This document shows, piece by piece, positions 37,076 to 46,000 of a DNA stretch of 64,000 bases. A program made the position numbers and the translations under genes. The notes beneath the pieces were generated by a model that was not told where the DNA came from, did not search any database, and saw nothing but the letters and a program-made list of their open reading frames with translations. Source of the DNA: Paeniglutamicibacter sulfureus (GTDB lineage Bacteria; Actinomycetota; Actinomycetes; Actinomycetales; Micrococcaceae); assembly GCF_039535115.1 (NCBI RefSeq), contig NZ_BAAAWO010000001.1, positions 2,480,001-2,544,000 on the forward strand. Direction: 5' to 3'. Positions within the stretch are counted from its first letter, which is position 1; each line of letters opens with the position of its first letter.

Positions 37076-38080
37076 ATGGCGAATATCCTGATCAGATCAG
37101 ATGAGGCCAATGCAGCAGCGACAGCGCTACTGTGGGCAGCACGAGGCCATAACGTCTGCCTCTTGGCACCCACGCTCTCCCCCGGGACCAACAATTTCAG
37201 CTATTTCGGGCACCAGCGCACGGTCACACTCCGCAGGTTGGAAGAATTGGAAGCCTCCGGGCCCAATGTCGGCGTGGTCTTCGCCGAAGGCGAGGATGTA
37301 CAGGCCGGAATCAGCAGCATCCTTGAATCGAAAACACCGGATCTGCTCGTCATCATCGGCGGTGGCATTTCGGCAGCCGTTCATGCCACAGAGGCGGCCA
37401 AAGGCCTGCACTTCGATTCTTCCAGAATTCTCCACGTAGGAGGCTTCCTCGTAGGAGGAAACGCATCGGCAGTAAAATCTGAGAAGCAAAGCGTCATAGC
37501 CGGTTTCCTAGCTAAAGGAACCCCTTCGCATGTGCTGGGCCTGGCCCAAACAACCCTTCCCCAGGTGTTGATTGGCAATGGCTTCAGCGTCGCCCTATCC
37601 AGCGTGAACGCCTTGGTCCACCTTCCTCCAATGATCTTCAACGCAATGAGCGTCGAACGAGGCGCAGATGTCAGATTCTATGTCGAGGGATTCGGCGACA
37701 GCGTCTGCAGGCTCATCGATGACCTGGATGCAGAACGGCTCCGCCTGGGCACGGCCCTAGGTTTCATGCTTCTTCCTCTCGGCGAACTTATGGACAGAAG
37801 CAGCGGCCCCGAAGGCATGCCGGGCAAGACAATGCGAGAAAAAATCAATGCCTTTCCCTCCTACCAGAGCATCAAACTACCCTCAAGCTTCGGCCACCGC
37901 TTCTTGGCACACGAGCTACGGTCCACTTTCGCGCCAATGGCCGAGCTCGCTCGCATGGCGGGGGTAGGCGTACCAACGATCAATTCGGTCGTACGAATTG
38001 GGGAGATCCTTCTAAGCGCGGATCTCTCATCGTCCGCGAAAATTGTTGCGACTAAATTCCTGGCCCTCACTAAGGTCTAG
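37076..38080 (+). CDS. Octopine/opine dehydrogenase-family protein with altered N-terminus
   Basis: A 334-residue protein. The C-terminal half matches the octopine-dehydrogenase helical domain: a central PPMIFNA segment, FPSYQSIKLPSSFGHRFLAHEL near residues 260-280, then AGVGVPTINSVVRIGEILL. The N-terminal half has a Rossmann-like order (ARGHNVCLLAP, residues about 25-35), but the expected glycine-rich GxGxxG loop is replaced by IRSDEANAAATA. NAD binding may therefore be lost or changed. ATG 37076 follows AAGAAAAGAG. It is last in the operon after the FAD oxidoreductase. The family call is fairly good; the activity is uncertain. Confidence 0.7.
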   Translation: MANILIRSDEANAAATALLWAARGHNVCLLAPTLSPGTNNFSYFGHQRTVTLRRLEELEASGPNVGVVFAEGEDVQAGISSILESKTPDLLVIIGGGISAAVHATEAAKGLHFDSSRILHVGGFLVGGNASAVKSEKQSVIAGFLAKGTPSHVLGLAQTTLPQVLIGNGFSVALSSVNALVHLPPMIFNAMSVERGADVRFYVEGFGDSVCRLIDDLDAERLRLGTALGFMLLPLGELMDRSSGPEGMPGKTMREKINAFPSYQSIKLPSSFGHRFLAHELRSTFAPMAELARMAGVGVPTINSVVRIGEILLSADLSSSAKIVATKFLALTKV

Positions 38081-38288
38081 GCCCACAAAGGCAGTACAAA
38101 ACCAACGACCCACTCATCAGAACAGCAGGAGATACGCATCGCTGGTGCATAAGACTGTGGAATGGAATGCGGGTTTGTGCAGGCACGTATGCAAACAAAT
38201 TTTGAAAATGAAAATCCGTGTATAGAGGAAGCTTTCGAAGCCTTGAGACTACCTGCCCACGAAGTGACGAGATCTGGTGTCCACGATG

Positions 38289-38918
38289 TTACGAGGTTAC
38301 ACACAGCGTCATGGCCTCTTCCAGGGCGTGTTCTTGGGCATCTTCGGTGAGGCCCAGGAAGTCCAGCACCAGGGGGTCCTTGGCAACCTCCCGCGCCAGG
38401 TCAGTGCCTTCACCCGGCAACCGTGCCTCGAGGTTATTCGGGGCCGCACCGGTGCGGGTGTGGAGGGACGAGCGGATTTGGTGTTCCAAGACGGCCACCG
38501 ACCACCCATGCTGAACGGCCCGGGAAGCATACCAGCGACGCAGTTCGTGGTCATCCACCTTGTTCAGCAGCGCGACATTGTGGCTCCAACTCAATTGTCC
38601 AGACGGTGTCTGGACAATTTGTTCCTCGCCGCTCCAGGCCGCGGCGAAGGCGCGCATGTTGTACATATTGGTCCGGGAGAATCCCTTCATGTGCGGGAAT
38701 TCCGCGCGCAGGTCCCGGGCAATCCTCTCCAAGACGTTGCTCCCCCACGGCTGGTGACGCTGCCGCTGGAGGATGGTGTGGCCGATGTTCCAGTACAGCT
38801 CGATCATGGCGGTGTTCACGACGCGCTGGGCGCGGTGTTGGGCTTCCCGTACGAGACCTTTCAGGGTGGTGAGTGTTGCGGCGTAGTCGCTGGGAAGGTC
38901 GGGTTCGAGCTGGGTCAT
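38289..38918 (-). pseudogene. Truncated YhcG-type (DUF1016) PD-(D/E)xK nuclease
   Basis: 209 residues match the N-terminal DUF1016 region of YhcG-like proteins: QHRAQRVVNTAMIELYWNIG near residue 30, GFSRTNMYNMRAFAAAW, QLSWSHNVALLNKVDD, and LVLDFLGLTEDAQEHALEEAM. The frame then stops after MTLCVTS, just where the C-terminal nuclease domain (normally about 150 more residues) should begin. The catalytic domain is therefore missing and the product is probably inactive. A perfect palindrome lies within the coding region (38593-38619) and again upstream of the start. Confidence 0.75.
38593..38619. repeat. Palindrome inside the yhcG-like gene
   Basis: AATTGTCCAGAC, a GGT spacer, then its exact complement GTCTGGACAATT. 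On the gene strand it encodes the QIVQTPSGQL stretch. The same arms recur at 38956-38984. Confidence 0.75.
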
Positions 38919-38955
38919 GATTCAACCCTAGTTCCAGTCGCCGATGCTCTGTCGT

Positions 38956-38984
38956 CAATTGTCCAGACAGTGTCTGGACAATTG
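38956..38984. repeat. Second copy of the palindrome, upstream of the yhcG-like gene
   Basis: CAATTGTCCAGAC, an AGT spacer, then the exact complement: 13-bp arms, 38 bp upstream of the ATG at 38918. Identical arms to the copy inside the gene make a shared binding site likely (operator, or target of a DNA-binding protein). Confidence 0.7.
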
Positions 38985-39083
38985 GCGGCAGGAGGGTTTG
39001 GCGCCATCGGTTGCCGCTACCTCCATGAAAGTCAGGTCCCGCGCCGAGCATGGCCACGCTCGTTGGTTGCTGTACAGGATTCC

Positions 39084-39293
39084 TCAGGATTCGTGCAGTG
39101 GGTGCTCTCGTGTGAGGTCCCTGAACCAGCGCATCTGGGCTGCGTCGTTGTCCAGGTCCAGGGCCTCGAGTTGCTGCATCAGGGCAGCATGATGGGGTGT
39201 GCCCGGAGGTGTGGAGGCGATCTGCCGTTTGAGTTCAAGGCGCAGCCCGTGAAGCTCTTGCTCCCGGGCCCGCGAGAGTTCTTCCATGCCCAT
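39084..39293 (-). CDS. Small hypothetical helical protein
   Basis: ATG 39293 has GGAGG 8 nt upstream and opens a 69-residue frame: MGMEELSRAREQELHGLRLELKRQ, then LMQQLEALDLDNDAAQMRWFRDLTREH. It is charged, leucine-spaced and likely all-helical. No family is recognised. It is transcribed leftward toward the truncated nuclease gene and away from the KfrA gene. Confidence 0.5.
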   Translation of the reverse strand: MGMEELSRAREQELHGLRLELKRQIASTPPGTPHHAALMQQLEALDLDNDAAQMRWFRDLTREHPLHES

Positions 39294-39493
39294 GGGGCCA
39301 TCCTCCACGCCACGGCCGTCTTCCACAACGGCTTCGGGGCTCCCGCTGACAGCGCGGCCTTCCCGCCCCCTGCCGAAGTGCCGGCGACCACGATGCCAAT
39401 GCCGAGGCGGTCCGGCGCGTGGGCAAGCTCGGCGCGATACCAGGCACCGCAACGGCGGGCCAAGGCCGGCGCCGGGATAGACAGATAACCAAT

Positions 39494-39526
39494 TAGTAGT
39501 AATAATAGTAGTAATATTCTTACTAC
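39494..39526. promoter_or_regulatory. KfrA-gene operator: direct repeat plus inverted repeat
   Basis: TAGTAGTAATA occurs at 39494-39504 and 39506-39516, a 12-bp period. GTAGTAA (39508-39514) and TTACTAC (39520-39526) make an inverted repeat with a 5-nt spacer. It lies immediately upstream of the KfrA-like gene in unusually AT-rich DNA. KfrA proteins bind their own promoters, so autoregulation is likely. Confidence 0.6.
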
Positions 39527-39533
39527 ATAGGAT

Positions 39534-40151
39534 GTGGTGATGGTGGTCGAATCCCCCATGGACCGTGCGGCGACAGCAATCAACGCGATGGAGTCCGAAA
39601 ATCTCAAGGTGACGGTCACCGCGGTGCGTTCACGCGCCGGGGTCTCCATGGAAACCGCCCGCTCCGCCGTGGAGGCATGGCGCACGCAACGTTCACACCC
39701 GGTGGTCGCGGTCACCGAGGCGGCACAGCAGGCGTTCATCCGGCTGTGGGCCGTGGCGGTGGCCGAGGCCGACGCCCGGCACACCGCACAGCTCGAGGCC
39801 GCCCAGGCGGCCCTGGAGGCGGCGCGGGCGGAGGCAGTGGAAGCCGGTGCCCTGGTCGACGCCGAGGCCCACCGCGTCCAAGAAGAAGCCGGGCGGGCCG
39901 ATGCGGCTGAAGCCCGGATTGCGGCGCTGGAGGCGGAGATCCGCTCCCTGCGCGAGGCGGAGACGTCCGAACGTGCCTCGGCGCAGGATGCGGTGAAGGC
40001 CGCTCAGGCCGAAACGGGCCGGGCACGTGAGGAGGTCGCGGAACTGCGCGGACGCTTGGCGGTTCTCACCGAGCAGGCAACCCGTTACTGGGACGCAGCG
40101 CTCCCCGCGAACCACCCGGAACAGCAGGACAAGCCCAAACCCAAGCAGTAG
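39534..40151 (+). CDS. kfrA: KfrA-like plasmid DNA-binding coiled-coil protein
   Basis: A 205-residue protein. The N-terminal 70 residues match the KfrA helix-turn-helix domain (AINAMESENLKVTVTAVRSRAGVSMETARSAVEAW, read in parts, with LWAVAVAEADARH after it). From about residue 75 to 190 it is an Ala/Glu/Arg-rich coiled coil. It ends with a charged tail, QQDKPKPKQ. KfrA proteins aid stable maintenance of plasmids and self-regulate. The start may be GTG 39534 or ATG 39540. It lies next to the par locus. Confidence 0.8.
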   Translation: MVMVVESPMDRAATAINAMESENLKVTVTAVRSRAGVSMETARSAVEAWRTQRSHPVVAVTEAAQQAFIRLWAVAVAEADARHTAQLEAAQAALEAARAEAVEAGALVDAEAHRVQEEAGRADAAEARIAALEAEIRSLREAETSERASAQDAVKAAQAETGRAREEVAELRGRLAVLTEQATRYWDAALPANHPEQQDKPKPKQ

Positions 40152-40343
40152 GCCATGCCCTCCGCAGTGAGCGATCGTTGCGTGGCACTGCCGTCCCATC
40201 CTTTAGCGCCAATCCCTGGCCCAGTACCAAGACCGGCTACGTGTCTTCGGCAACGGGGATCACATCCCTGGGCAGGGAGTCGATGTTCAACAGCAGCAAC
40301 GGTGGCCTGGCCCGCTGGCCAGGGTTGGAACTCTTGGCGTGAA

Positions 40344-40401
40344 GTTCCGTACTGCTCTTCCTCAGACCCCAAGTCATCCCAAGCATGTGATCGTCATCCA
40401 A
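40344..40401. repeat. Direct repeat flanking the par locus, left copy
   Basis: GTTCCGT... with the conserved core CTCAGACCCCAAG and a following CATGTG..CGTCA.TCAA. The same order recurs at 41736-41789 with small gaps. Copies on both sides of the par genes suggest the locus moved or duplicated as a unit. Confidence 0.45.
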
Positions 40402-40417
40402 AGTACGTCCAAGGTTG

Positions 40418-40443
40418 GCTTTCTAGATAGCTATCTAGAAAGC
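40418..40443. promoter_or_regulatory. Par-site palindrome at the end of the RHH gene
   Basis: A perfect 13+13 palindrome (GCTTTCTAGATAG and its complement) that contains the stop codon of the ribbon-helix-helix gene. Its CTTTCTAGATAG arm is identical to the core of the long inverted repeat upstream of parA, so both are probably bound by the same RHH protein. Confidence 0.65.
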
Positions 40444-40715
40444 TTTCTTTTTGCGTACTCCTGAATTGCGGCCTCAACGACGGATCGTTGCGTCGCACCC
40501 GAAAGGTCAGCAAGGTCCAAAATGAGATCCAAAATTTCCGGCGAAACCCTGGTGGCAAATTGCACAGTCACCTCACGCCTACGGCGAGGGCGGTCAGAAA
40601 CTTGTGGAGCTAGCGTTTGGGCCGGAGGATTAGTATCAACGGGATCCCGACCCTCATCAGCTGCTGCTCGAGGTGCACGTTTAATCATTGCGGGACGTTC
40701 AGGCTGATTTTTCAT
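40431..40715 (-). CDS. Ribbon-helix-helix partition/centromere-binding protein
   Basis: A 94-residue basic protein. The disordered Pro/Arg/Ala-rich N-terminus is followed by an RHH fold: VTVQFATRVSPEILDLILDLADLSGATQRSVVEAAIQEYAKRK (read in parts, residues about 50-92). The start ATG 40715 overlaps the parA stop by four bases. A small RHH gene directly after parA is the type Ib partition layout. It should bind the palindromes at 41494-41551 and 40418-40443. Confidence 0.82.
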   Translation of the reverse strand: MKNQPERPAMIKRAPRAAADEGRDPVDTNPPAQTLAPQVSDRPRRRREVTVQFATRVSPEILDLILDLADLSGATQRSVVEAAIQEYAKRKLSR

Positions 40716-41482
40716 CGGACAACTTTCTTTACGATCTCTTCGTATGCAGCTAAGACGGGAGCCCCTTTTCGATAGTTTCCATACCACTCCCCTGTAAGCC
40801 GAACTTCGGGAACGATTGCACGGTCAGGAACCAGCGGGGTAAGCATCATCCCAGTCTCTCGAAGTTCATCTATCGCTGCCTTGGCCGGTCGACTCATGAT
40901 TGTCTCCTTAACACCGCCAACCACTATTCCGGCCTCAATCAGGACGGCCGGCGCGCCAAGCCTCTTGCGGTTTAGCCGGAATTTATCAACGGTCATTCGG
41001 GCCCCCTCAAAACCGTCAATCCCGTCACCGCTTGCCGTTGCGGCGTAGACCACGGTGTCGGATGCGTTCAGGGCAGATTGCGTGAGCGGGCCACCTTGAC
41101 GGTTGGGGCAGTCAATCACAACCAAATCTGTGTCCAGCCCAATCAGCGATGCTTTGAGTCTTGTTTCCAAATGGTCGGAATTGTCAGCTTCACGGTTGGA
41201 TACATTCCGTGAGGAAGGAATGATTCGCAAAGTTTCGAACCAGCCACTCGGAACTGCCAGTTCTGATGCCCAGCCTTCCGGATCCGTATCAGCCAAGATC
41301 GCGCCCACGTGCAAACCTTCGCTTTTTGGTGCCACATTCAGCCACTTTGTAGCAGCCGCGCGAGGGTCGAGATCTATCAGGACCACTTTACGGCCTTGTG
41401 ATGCGGCTACAGCCGCGATGGATACCGCTGTAGTCGTCTTACTGACGCCACCAGATTCGCTGTACACCATGATTGTTTGCAT
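40712..41482 (-). CDS. parA: ParA-family plasmid partition ATPase
   Basis: A 256-residue ParA/MinD-type ATPase. The deviant Walker A is SESGGVSKTTTA at residues 8-19; the usual KGG start is changed to ESGG and G to S before the catalytic Lys15. Walker A' reads VVLIDLDPRAAATKW, and Walker B is DLVVIDCPN. There is no N-terminal HTH, so it is the small type Ib kind whose partner represses the operon. The gene is transcribed leftward with the RHH gene. Confidence 0.88.
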   Translation of the reverse strand: MQTIMVYSESGGVSKTTTAVSIAAVAASQGRKVVLIDLDPRAAATKWLNVAPKSEGLHVGAILADTDPEGWASELAVPSGWFETLRIIPSSRNVSNREADNSDHLETRLKASLIGLDTDLVVIDCPNRQGGPLTQSALNASDTVVYAATASGDGIDGFEGARMTVDKFRLNRKRLGAPAVLIEAGIVVGGVKETIMSRPAKAAIDELRETGMMLTPLVPDRAIVPEVRLTGEWYGNYRKGAPVLAAYEEIVKKVVR

Positions 41483-41493
41483 ATTTCTAACTT

Positions 41494-41551
41494 ACTTACT
41501 TTCTAGATAGATAGCAAGAGTGTCAGTTCGCTATCTATCTAGAAAGTAAGT
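41494..41551. promoter_or_regulatory. Par centromere/operator: 22-bp inverted repeats upstream of parA
   Basis: A perfect 22-bp inverted repeat (41494-41515 and 41530-41551) with a 14-nt spacer, just before the parA start. The core CTTTCTAGATAG is shared with the palindrome at the other end of the locus, and GATA steps repeat within each arm. It is the likely centromere and promoter-operator of the par operon. Confidence 0.75.
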
Positions 41552-42466
41552 GGTCTAGCTAGGAGGACGACGTCAAGGGCAGCGTCGCGAAGGTTGATCG
41601 ACGGGCCCAGAGAAGCGCACACCCTTGGCATCCATCAGACTGTTGCAAAATAGCGATAGACCAAGTCAAGGAAGAGGTTGCCACTCAGAGCTGTCTTTCA
41701 GATAAGCATGAGTCGAATGCTTAACGCACAATTCTGTTCCGTTCCTACTCAGACCCCAAGCTTGCCCAGGCCATGTGGCCGTCAATCAAGTGGCTCTTCC
41801 ACCGGCGGACCGCCGCCGTCGCCGCCGCGCACCACGACATCGAGCCAATAGGTAGGGGCACCTTCGTTGCGCGACGTGAAGAGCTAGCAGACGCTACCGG
41901 CACTCAGGTAGTCATGACTATCTTTGATTGGTTCAACTTGCTCGCCGACGTCCAAGACTTTGCCAGCATGGTGCATGCCGTGTGGCCATTGCTCCGTTGG
42001 GCTTTCGACCGGCGGCCCCGCCGCCGTGCACCACAACACCGCGACGATGGACAGGGGAGTAACCCCAGGGCCCGGTTGGTCCTCCCCAGTCGTCTTAGGT
42101 TTTGCAGGGGCAGGGGCGGCCCCGCATGCCAACAATGCCGGGGTTCTTGGGTCGAGCCAACGGGGAAGACCTGCAGCGCCGGATAATCCTCGAGCTGGCC
42201 AGCGACCACTAGGGCAATCCGAGGATCCTTATGCAACGTTCCGCTCCAATACAACGAGATGCATGGGTGGCGGGCGAACTGGTAAAACGACGATATCTGC
42301 CGTATTCCATATAGGCGGAAAAGCTGGCGCGAGGAGTGACCCGGAACCTCGACCGCGTACATTATGGTGGTTCCACAGCACGGGGCCCCACCAAAGATAG
42401 AATTGATTCAGGTGATGTTCTGATGGTGATATTCGACGCGAGCTGGCCTTAAGACGTATTAAAGAA
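41552..42466. other. Non-coding, repeat-rich stretch right of the par locus
   Basis: No supportable gene. Contents: the right copy of the par-flanking repeat (41736-41789), and a diverged tandem duplication in which a segment starting CATGTGGCCGTCAAT (41772) and containing CACCGGCGG recurs from about 41978 with GACCGGCGG and CACCACAAC. The open frame at 41773-42186 is made of this repeat and shows no protein family. Degraded plasmid backbone is the simplest reading. Confidence 0.4.
41736..41789. repeat. Direct repeat flanking the par locus, right copy
   Basis: GTTCCGT, then the 13-bp core CTCAGACCCCAAG and a CATGTGGCCGTCAATCAA tail; partner of 40344-40401. Confidence 0.45.
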
Positions 42467-42496
42467 AAGAACACCCGGCGGCAACCGGGTGTTCTT
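42467..42496. terminator. Strong rho-independent-type terminator
   Basis: A perfect 12-bp stem (AAGAACACCCGG and its complement) with loop CGGCAA, flanked by A-rich and T-containing ends. It lies just upstream of a small exported-peptide ORF, and may insulate it or be left from an upstream gene. Confidence 0.8.
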
Positions 42497-42547
42497 GGAT
42501 CCTCTAACAATTCGCAAGACGCTCAAGCCAAGGAAGTTGATAGAAGT

Positions 42548-42739
42548 ATGGTGTTCAAATTCAAGAGTAGGACCAAAAATCTTCGGTTTCAACTGGAGTT
42601 CGATCTGGGTCCCAAGGTTTTCGCCGTATGTCTGATCCCCGTGATCTTCTTGGCAACCGGATTCGTGGGAACCCTGCCTGCATCCGCCCAGAACGGCGTG
42701 GATGTTCTCATCGTTCTGCGGGACTTCCTCCTGGAATGA
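42548..42739 (+). CDS. Small exported peptide, unknown
   Basis: A 63-residue frame. The charged N-terminus (MVFKFKSRTKNLRFQLEFDLG) is followed by a hydrophobic segment (VFAVCLIPVIFLATGFVG) and a signal-peptidase-I-like site LPASAQ. This would leave a mature peptide of about 15 residues (from NGVDVLIV to the end). AAGGAAG lies upstream but about 12 nt from the ATG. It follows a strong terminator and precedes the transposon end. It may be a secreted signal or toxin peptide, or a chance frame. Confidence 0.4.
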   Translation: MVFKFKSRTKNLRFQLEFDLGPKVFAVCLIPVIFLATGFVGTLPASAQNGVDVLIVLRDFLLE

Positions 42740-42837
42740 CGTATGAACCGCCCTCACTGCAATAGATGCGAGGTGGGGGAGGGCCCGCTTCGGCCACAAG
42801 TCCGGCATTGGGGACCATCGGTACAGTGGTTGGCGCT

Positions 42838-42978
42838 ATGCATGTGAAATTCTCCTCGCTGTCGGATCCCATCGAACGCACGTACAGCTGCAATGCAGCT
42901 CCGCTGGAGACCATTTACCACTCAATCTCTGCCAAGGAAGCCAGTGGCTTCCTTTCGGCTATTCCGGGGTTTCGGTAG
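42838..42978 (+). pseudogene. Open frame interrupted by the transposon's left end
   Basis: A 46-residue frame from ATG 42838 (MHVKFSSLSDPIERTYSCN...) runs into the transposon terminal repeat and stops inside it. It could be the start of a gene broken by the insertion. No family is recognised, and it may be chance. Confidence 0.25.
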
Positions 42979-43003
42979 TAACGGCGTGAAATTGCGCGCC
43001 AAG
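42966..43003. repeat. Tn3-family left terminal inverted repeat (38 bp)
   Basis: It starts GGGGTTTCGGTAGTAACG and ends GCGCGCCAAG, 44 bp before tnpA. It is complementary to 54779-54816 at 35 of 38 positions. Confidence 0.9.
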
Positions 43004-43047
43004 ACACGCGGTGCATGGTTTCGCCGCTGCTGGGTAGGGTGTAACGC

Positions 43048-46000
43048 ATGCCGGTGGATTTCTTGAGTGATGAGCAGGCCGCCAGGTTCGGGCGGTTTAG
43101 CGGGGACCCCTTGCAAACCGACTTGGAGCGGTTCTTTTACCTTGATGATGCCGACCGGGAGCTGATCGCCAAACGGCGCGGAGACCACAATCGGCTGGGG
43201 TTCGCCGTGCAGGTTGGTACCGTCCGCTTCTTGGGGTCGTTCCTCGCGGACCCGCTTGATGTTCCGTGGACCGTGGTCGACTATCTGGCTGCCCAGCTCG
43301 GGATTTCGGACCCCTCTGCGGTGAAGCGATACACCGTACGCGTAGAGACAGCCAACACCCATGCCCGTGAGATCCGCACCGCATACGGGTATCGCGAGTG
43401 CATCGGGGCGGTGCCCGGGGAGTTGGCGGAGTTTGTGTACTCACGTGCTTGGACCCATGGCGAGGGGCCGACCGTGTTGTTCGAGCACGCGACGGCGTGG
43501 CTTCGCCGTGAGCGGGTACTGCTGCCCGGGGTGACGACGCTCGTACGGGTGGTGCAGTCTTCACGCGAGGCAGCACAGGGGCGGATGCACTCGATGCTCG
43601 CGGCGGCGGCGCAGCAAGTCGACGCCGGGCTCCCGGCCACGTTGCTCGGTCTGCTCAAGAAGGACCATGGCCAACAGGTTTCAAGGCTGGAGGCGTTGCG
43701 GGCGGGCCCGACGCGGGTCTCGGGTCCCGAGCTGGAGAAGGCGTTGCACCGGGTCGAGGCGGTCCGAACGCTCGGGGCCGGGGCAGTTGATATGTCGGAG
43801 GTACCTGCAGCACGGGTGCGGGAGCTGGCACGGTACGGGCTGGGTGCAAAGGCACAGTCGTTGCGGAGGCTGGCCGAGCCTCGTCGTTCGGCGACGCTGG
43901 TGGCAACGGTAGCGGCATTGGAAGCCGCAGCGGTCGATGATGCGCTGGACCTGTTCGATCTGCTGATGACCACGAAGGTGCTCGGCCCCTCGCGCCGAGC
44001 GGCGGCCGCGGAACGATTGGCGAAGATGCCCGAGCTGGAGCAGGCCTCGAGCATCCTGGCCCGGGTCGGGCAGACGCTGTTGCGTGTTCTTGGGGAATCC
44101 GGCGAACAGGTCGATGTCGTGGCAGCGTGGGCGGCGCTGGAACAAGTCGCCGCCCGTGACCGGATTGCCGATGCGGTGGCGAAGGTGGGGGAACTCGTCC
44201 CGGACCAGAGGGGTGCTGCCGGGGCGATGCGTGAGCAGATGGCGCGTCGGTTCCGCACGGTGGCTCCGTTCCTGCGCCTGTTGTCCACGACAATTCCGTG
44301 GGGTGCCATCCCGGTCGGGCAGCAAGTCCTGGACGCATTGTCCGGACTGGACGGATTGCGGGGTCGGCGCAGGGTGCGACGCGAGGAAGTCGATGAAGCG
44401 CTGGTGCCACCGGCCTGGCATGGCGTGGTGTTCGAAGCCGCGGGCGAGTCCGAAGTGAATCGGGATGCATGGGTGGTGTGCGTTCTGGAACAGCTCCGTG
44501 CGAGCCTGCGCCGCCGGGACGTGTTCGCCCTGACCTCGACCCGGTGGAGCGATCCGCGCGCCCAGCTGCTCACCGGATCCGCCTGGGACACGGCGCGGGA
44601 GCAGGCCTTGCGGTCCTTGAGCCTGGAAGGCCCGGTGAGTGAGCACCTTGCCGGGAAGGTCGAGGTGCTGGATGCCGCGTGGCGGGGCCTGTCCGACTCA
44701 ATTGGTCAGGCCGGCCCCGAGGCGAGCCTTCGCCTGGTCGAGGACGGCAACGGGCGGGTGAAACTCTCGGTGACTCCCCTGGACGCATTGGTCATCCCCG
44801 AGTCGCTGACAAACCTGCGGGCGCAGGTTGCCGGCATGCTGCCACGGGTGGACCTTCCCGAGATCCTCCTGGAGGTTCACTCCTGGACAGGATTCCTTCA
44901 CTCCTACACCCACGCGTCCGGCGCCGGTGCCAGAATGGGTGATCTGCCGCTGTCGGTCGCCGCGGTACTGACCGCTCAGGCCTGCAATGTCGGGCTCACA
45001 CCCGTCGTCGCCGAGGGGCACCCGGCTCTGACTCGGGACAGGTTGGGGCATGTGGAGGCGAACTACGTGCGCGCCGAGACCCACACGCTCGCCAACGGGC
45101 GGCTGATCGAGGCGCAGTCCGGCGTGCCAATCATCGCGTCGTGGGGTGGCGGATTGCTGGCCTCGGTCGACGGGTTGCGGTTCGTGGTCCCGGTCCGGAC
45201 GATCAACGCCGCCCCGAACCCGAAGTACTTTGGACGTGGGCGGGGGCTGACGTGGTTCAACGCCGTCAACGACCAAGTCTCAGGCATTGGTGCCGTGGTC
45301 GTGCCGGGCACGGCGCGGGACTCGCTGTACGTGCTGGACACCATGCTCAATCTCGATGGCGGACCCAAACCCGAGATGGTTGCCTCCGACACCGCTTCCT
45401 ACTCCGACATGGTCTTCGGGATTTTCACCCTGCTCGGCTACAAGTTCTCACCCCGGATCGCCGATCTCTCCGACCAGCGACTGTGGCGCGCCACAGCCCC
45501 CGGACAGGACCCGGGCGACTATGGGGTATTGAATGACATTGCCAGGCACAAGATTCGCCTGGACAAGATCAGCGCCCATTGGGATGACATGACCCGGGTG
45601 GCGGCATCGCTGGCGACCGGGACGGTTCGCGCCTATGACGTGCTGCGTACGCTCACCCGCGACAATGGGTCCCCCTCCCCGCTGGGTTCCGCGATCCTCG
45701 AGTACGGGCGCATGGCCAAGACCCTTCATCTGCTGGCTCTGGTCGATCCGTCGGATGAGACCTACCGGCGGGCCATCAACACCCAGCTCACCGTCCAGGA
45801 ATCACGCCACCGCCTGGCCCGGGCGATCTTCCACGGGCGGCGCGGCCAGGTCTACCAGCGCTACCGCGAGGGGCAAGAAGACCAGCTCGGAGCGCTCGGC
45901 CTGGTGCTCAACGCCGTCGTGCTGTGGAACACCCGTTATACGGACGCCGCCATTGCCGCCCTGCGCGAAGCCGGAGCAGAGATCTCCGAAAACGACATCG

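Noticed and set aside
38277..39488. 403-codon plus-strand open frame
   Set aside because: It is antisense to the truncated YhcG-like gene and to the small helical gene and shows no family features; GC-rich shadow.
41773..42186. 137-codon plus-strand frame as a gene
   Set aside because: It consists of a diverged tandem duplication with Arg/Ala-rich shadow composition and no ribosome-binding site.
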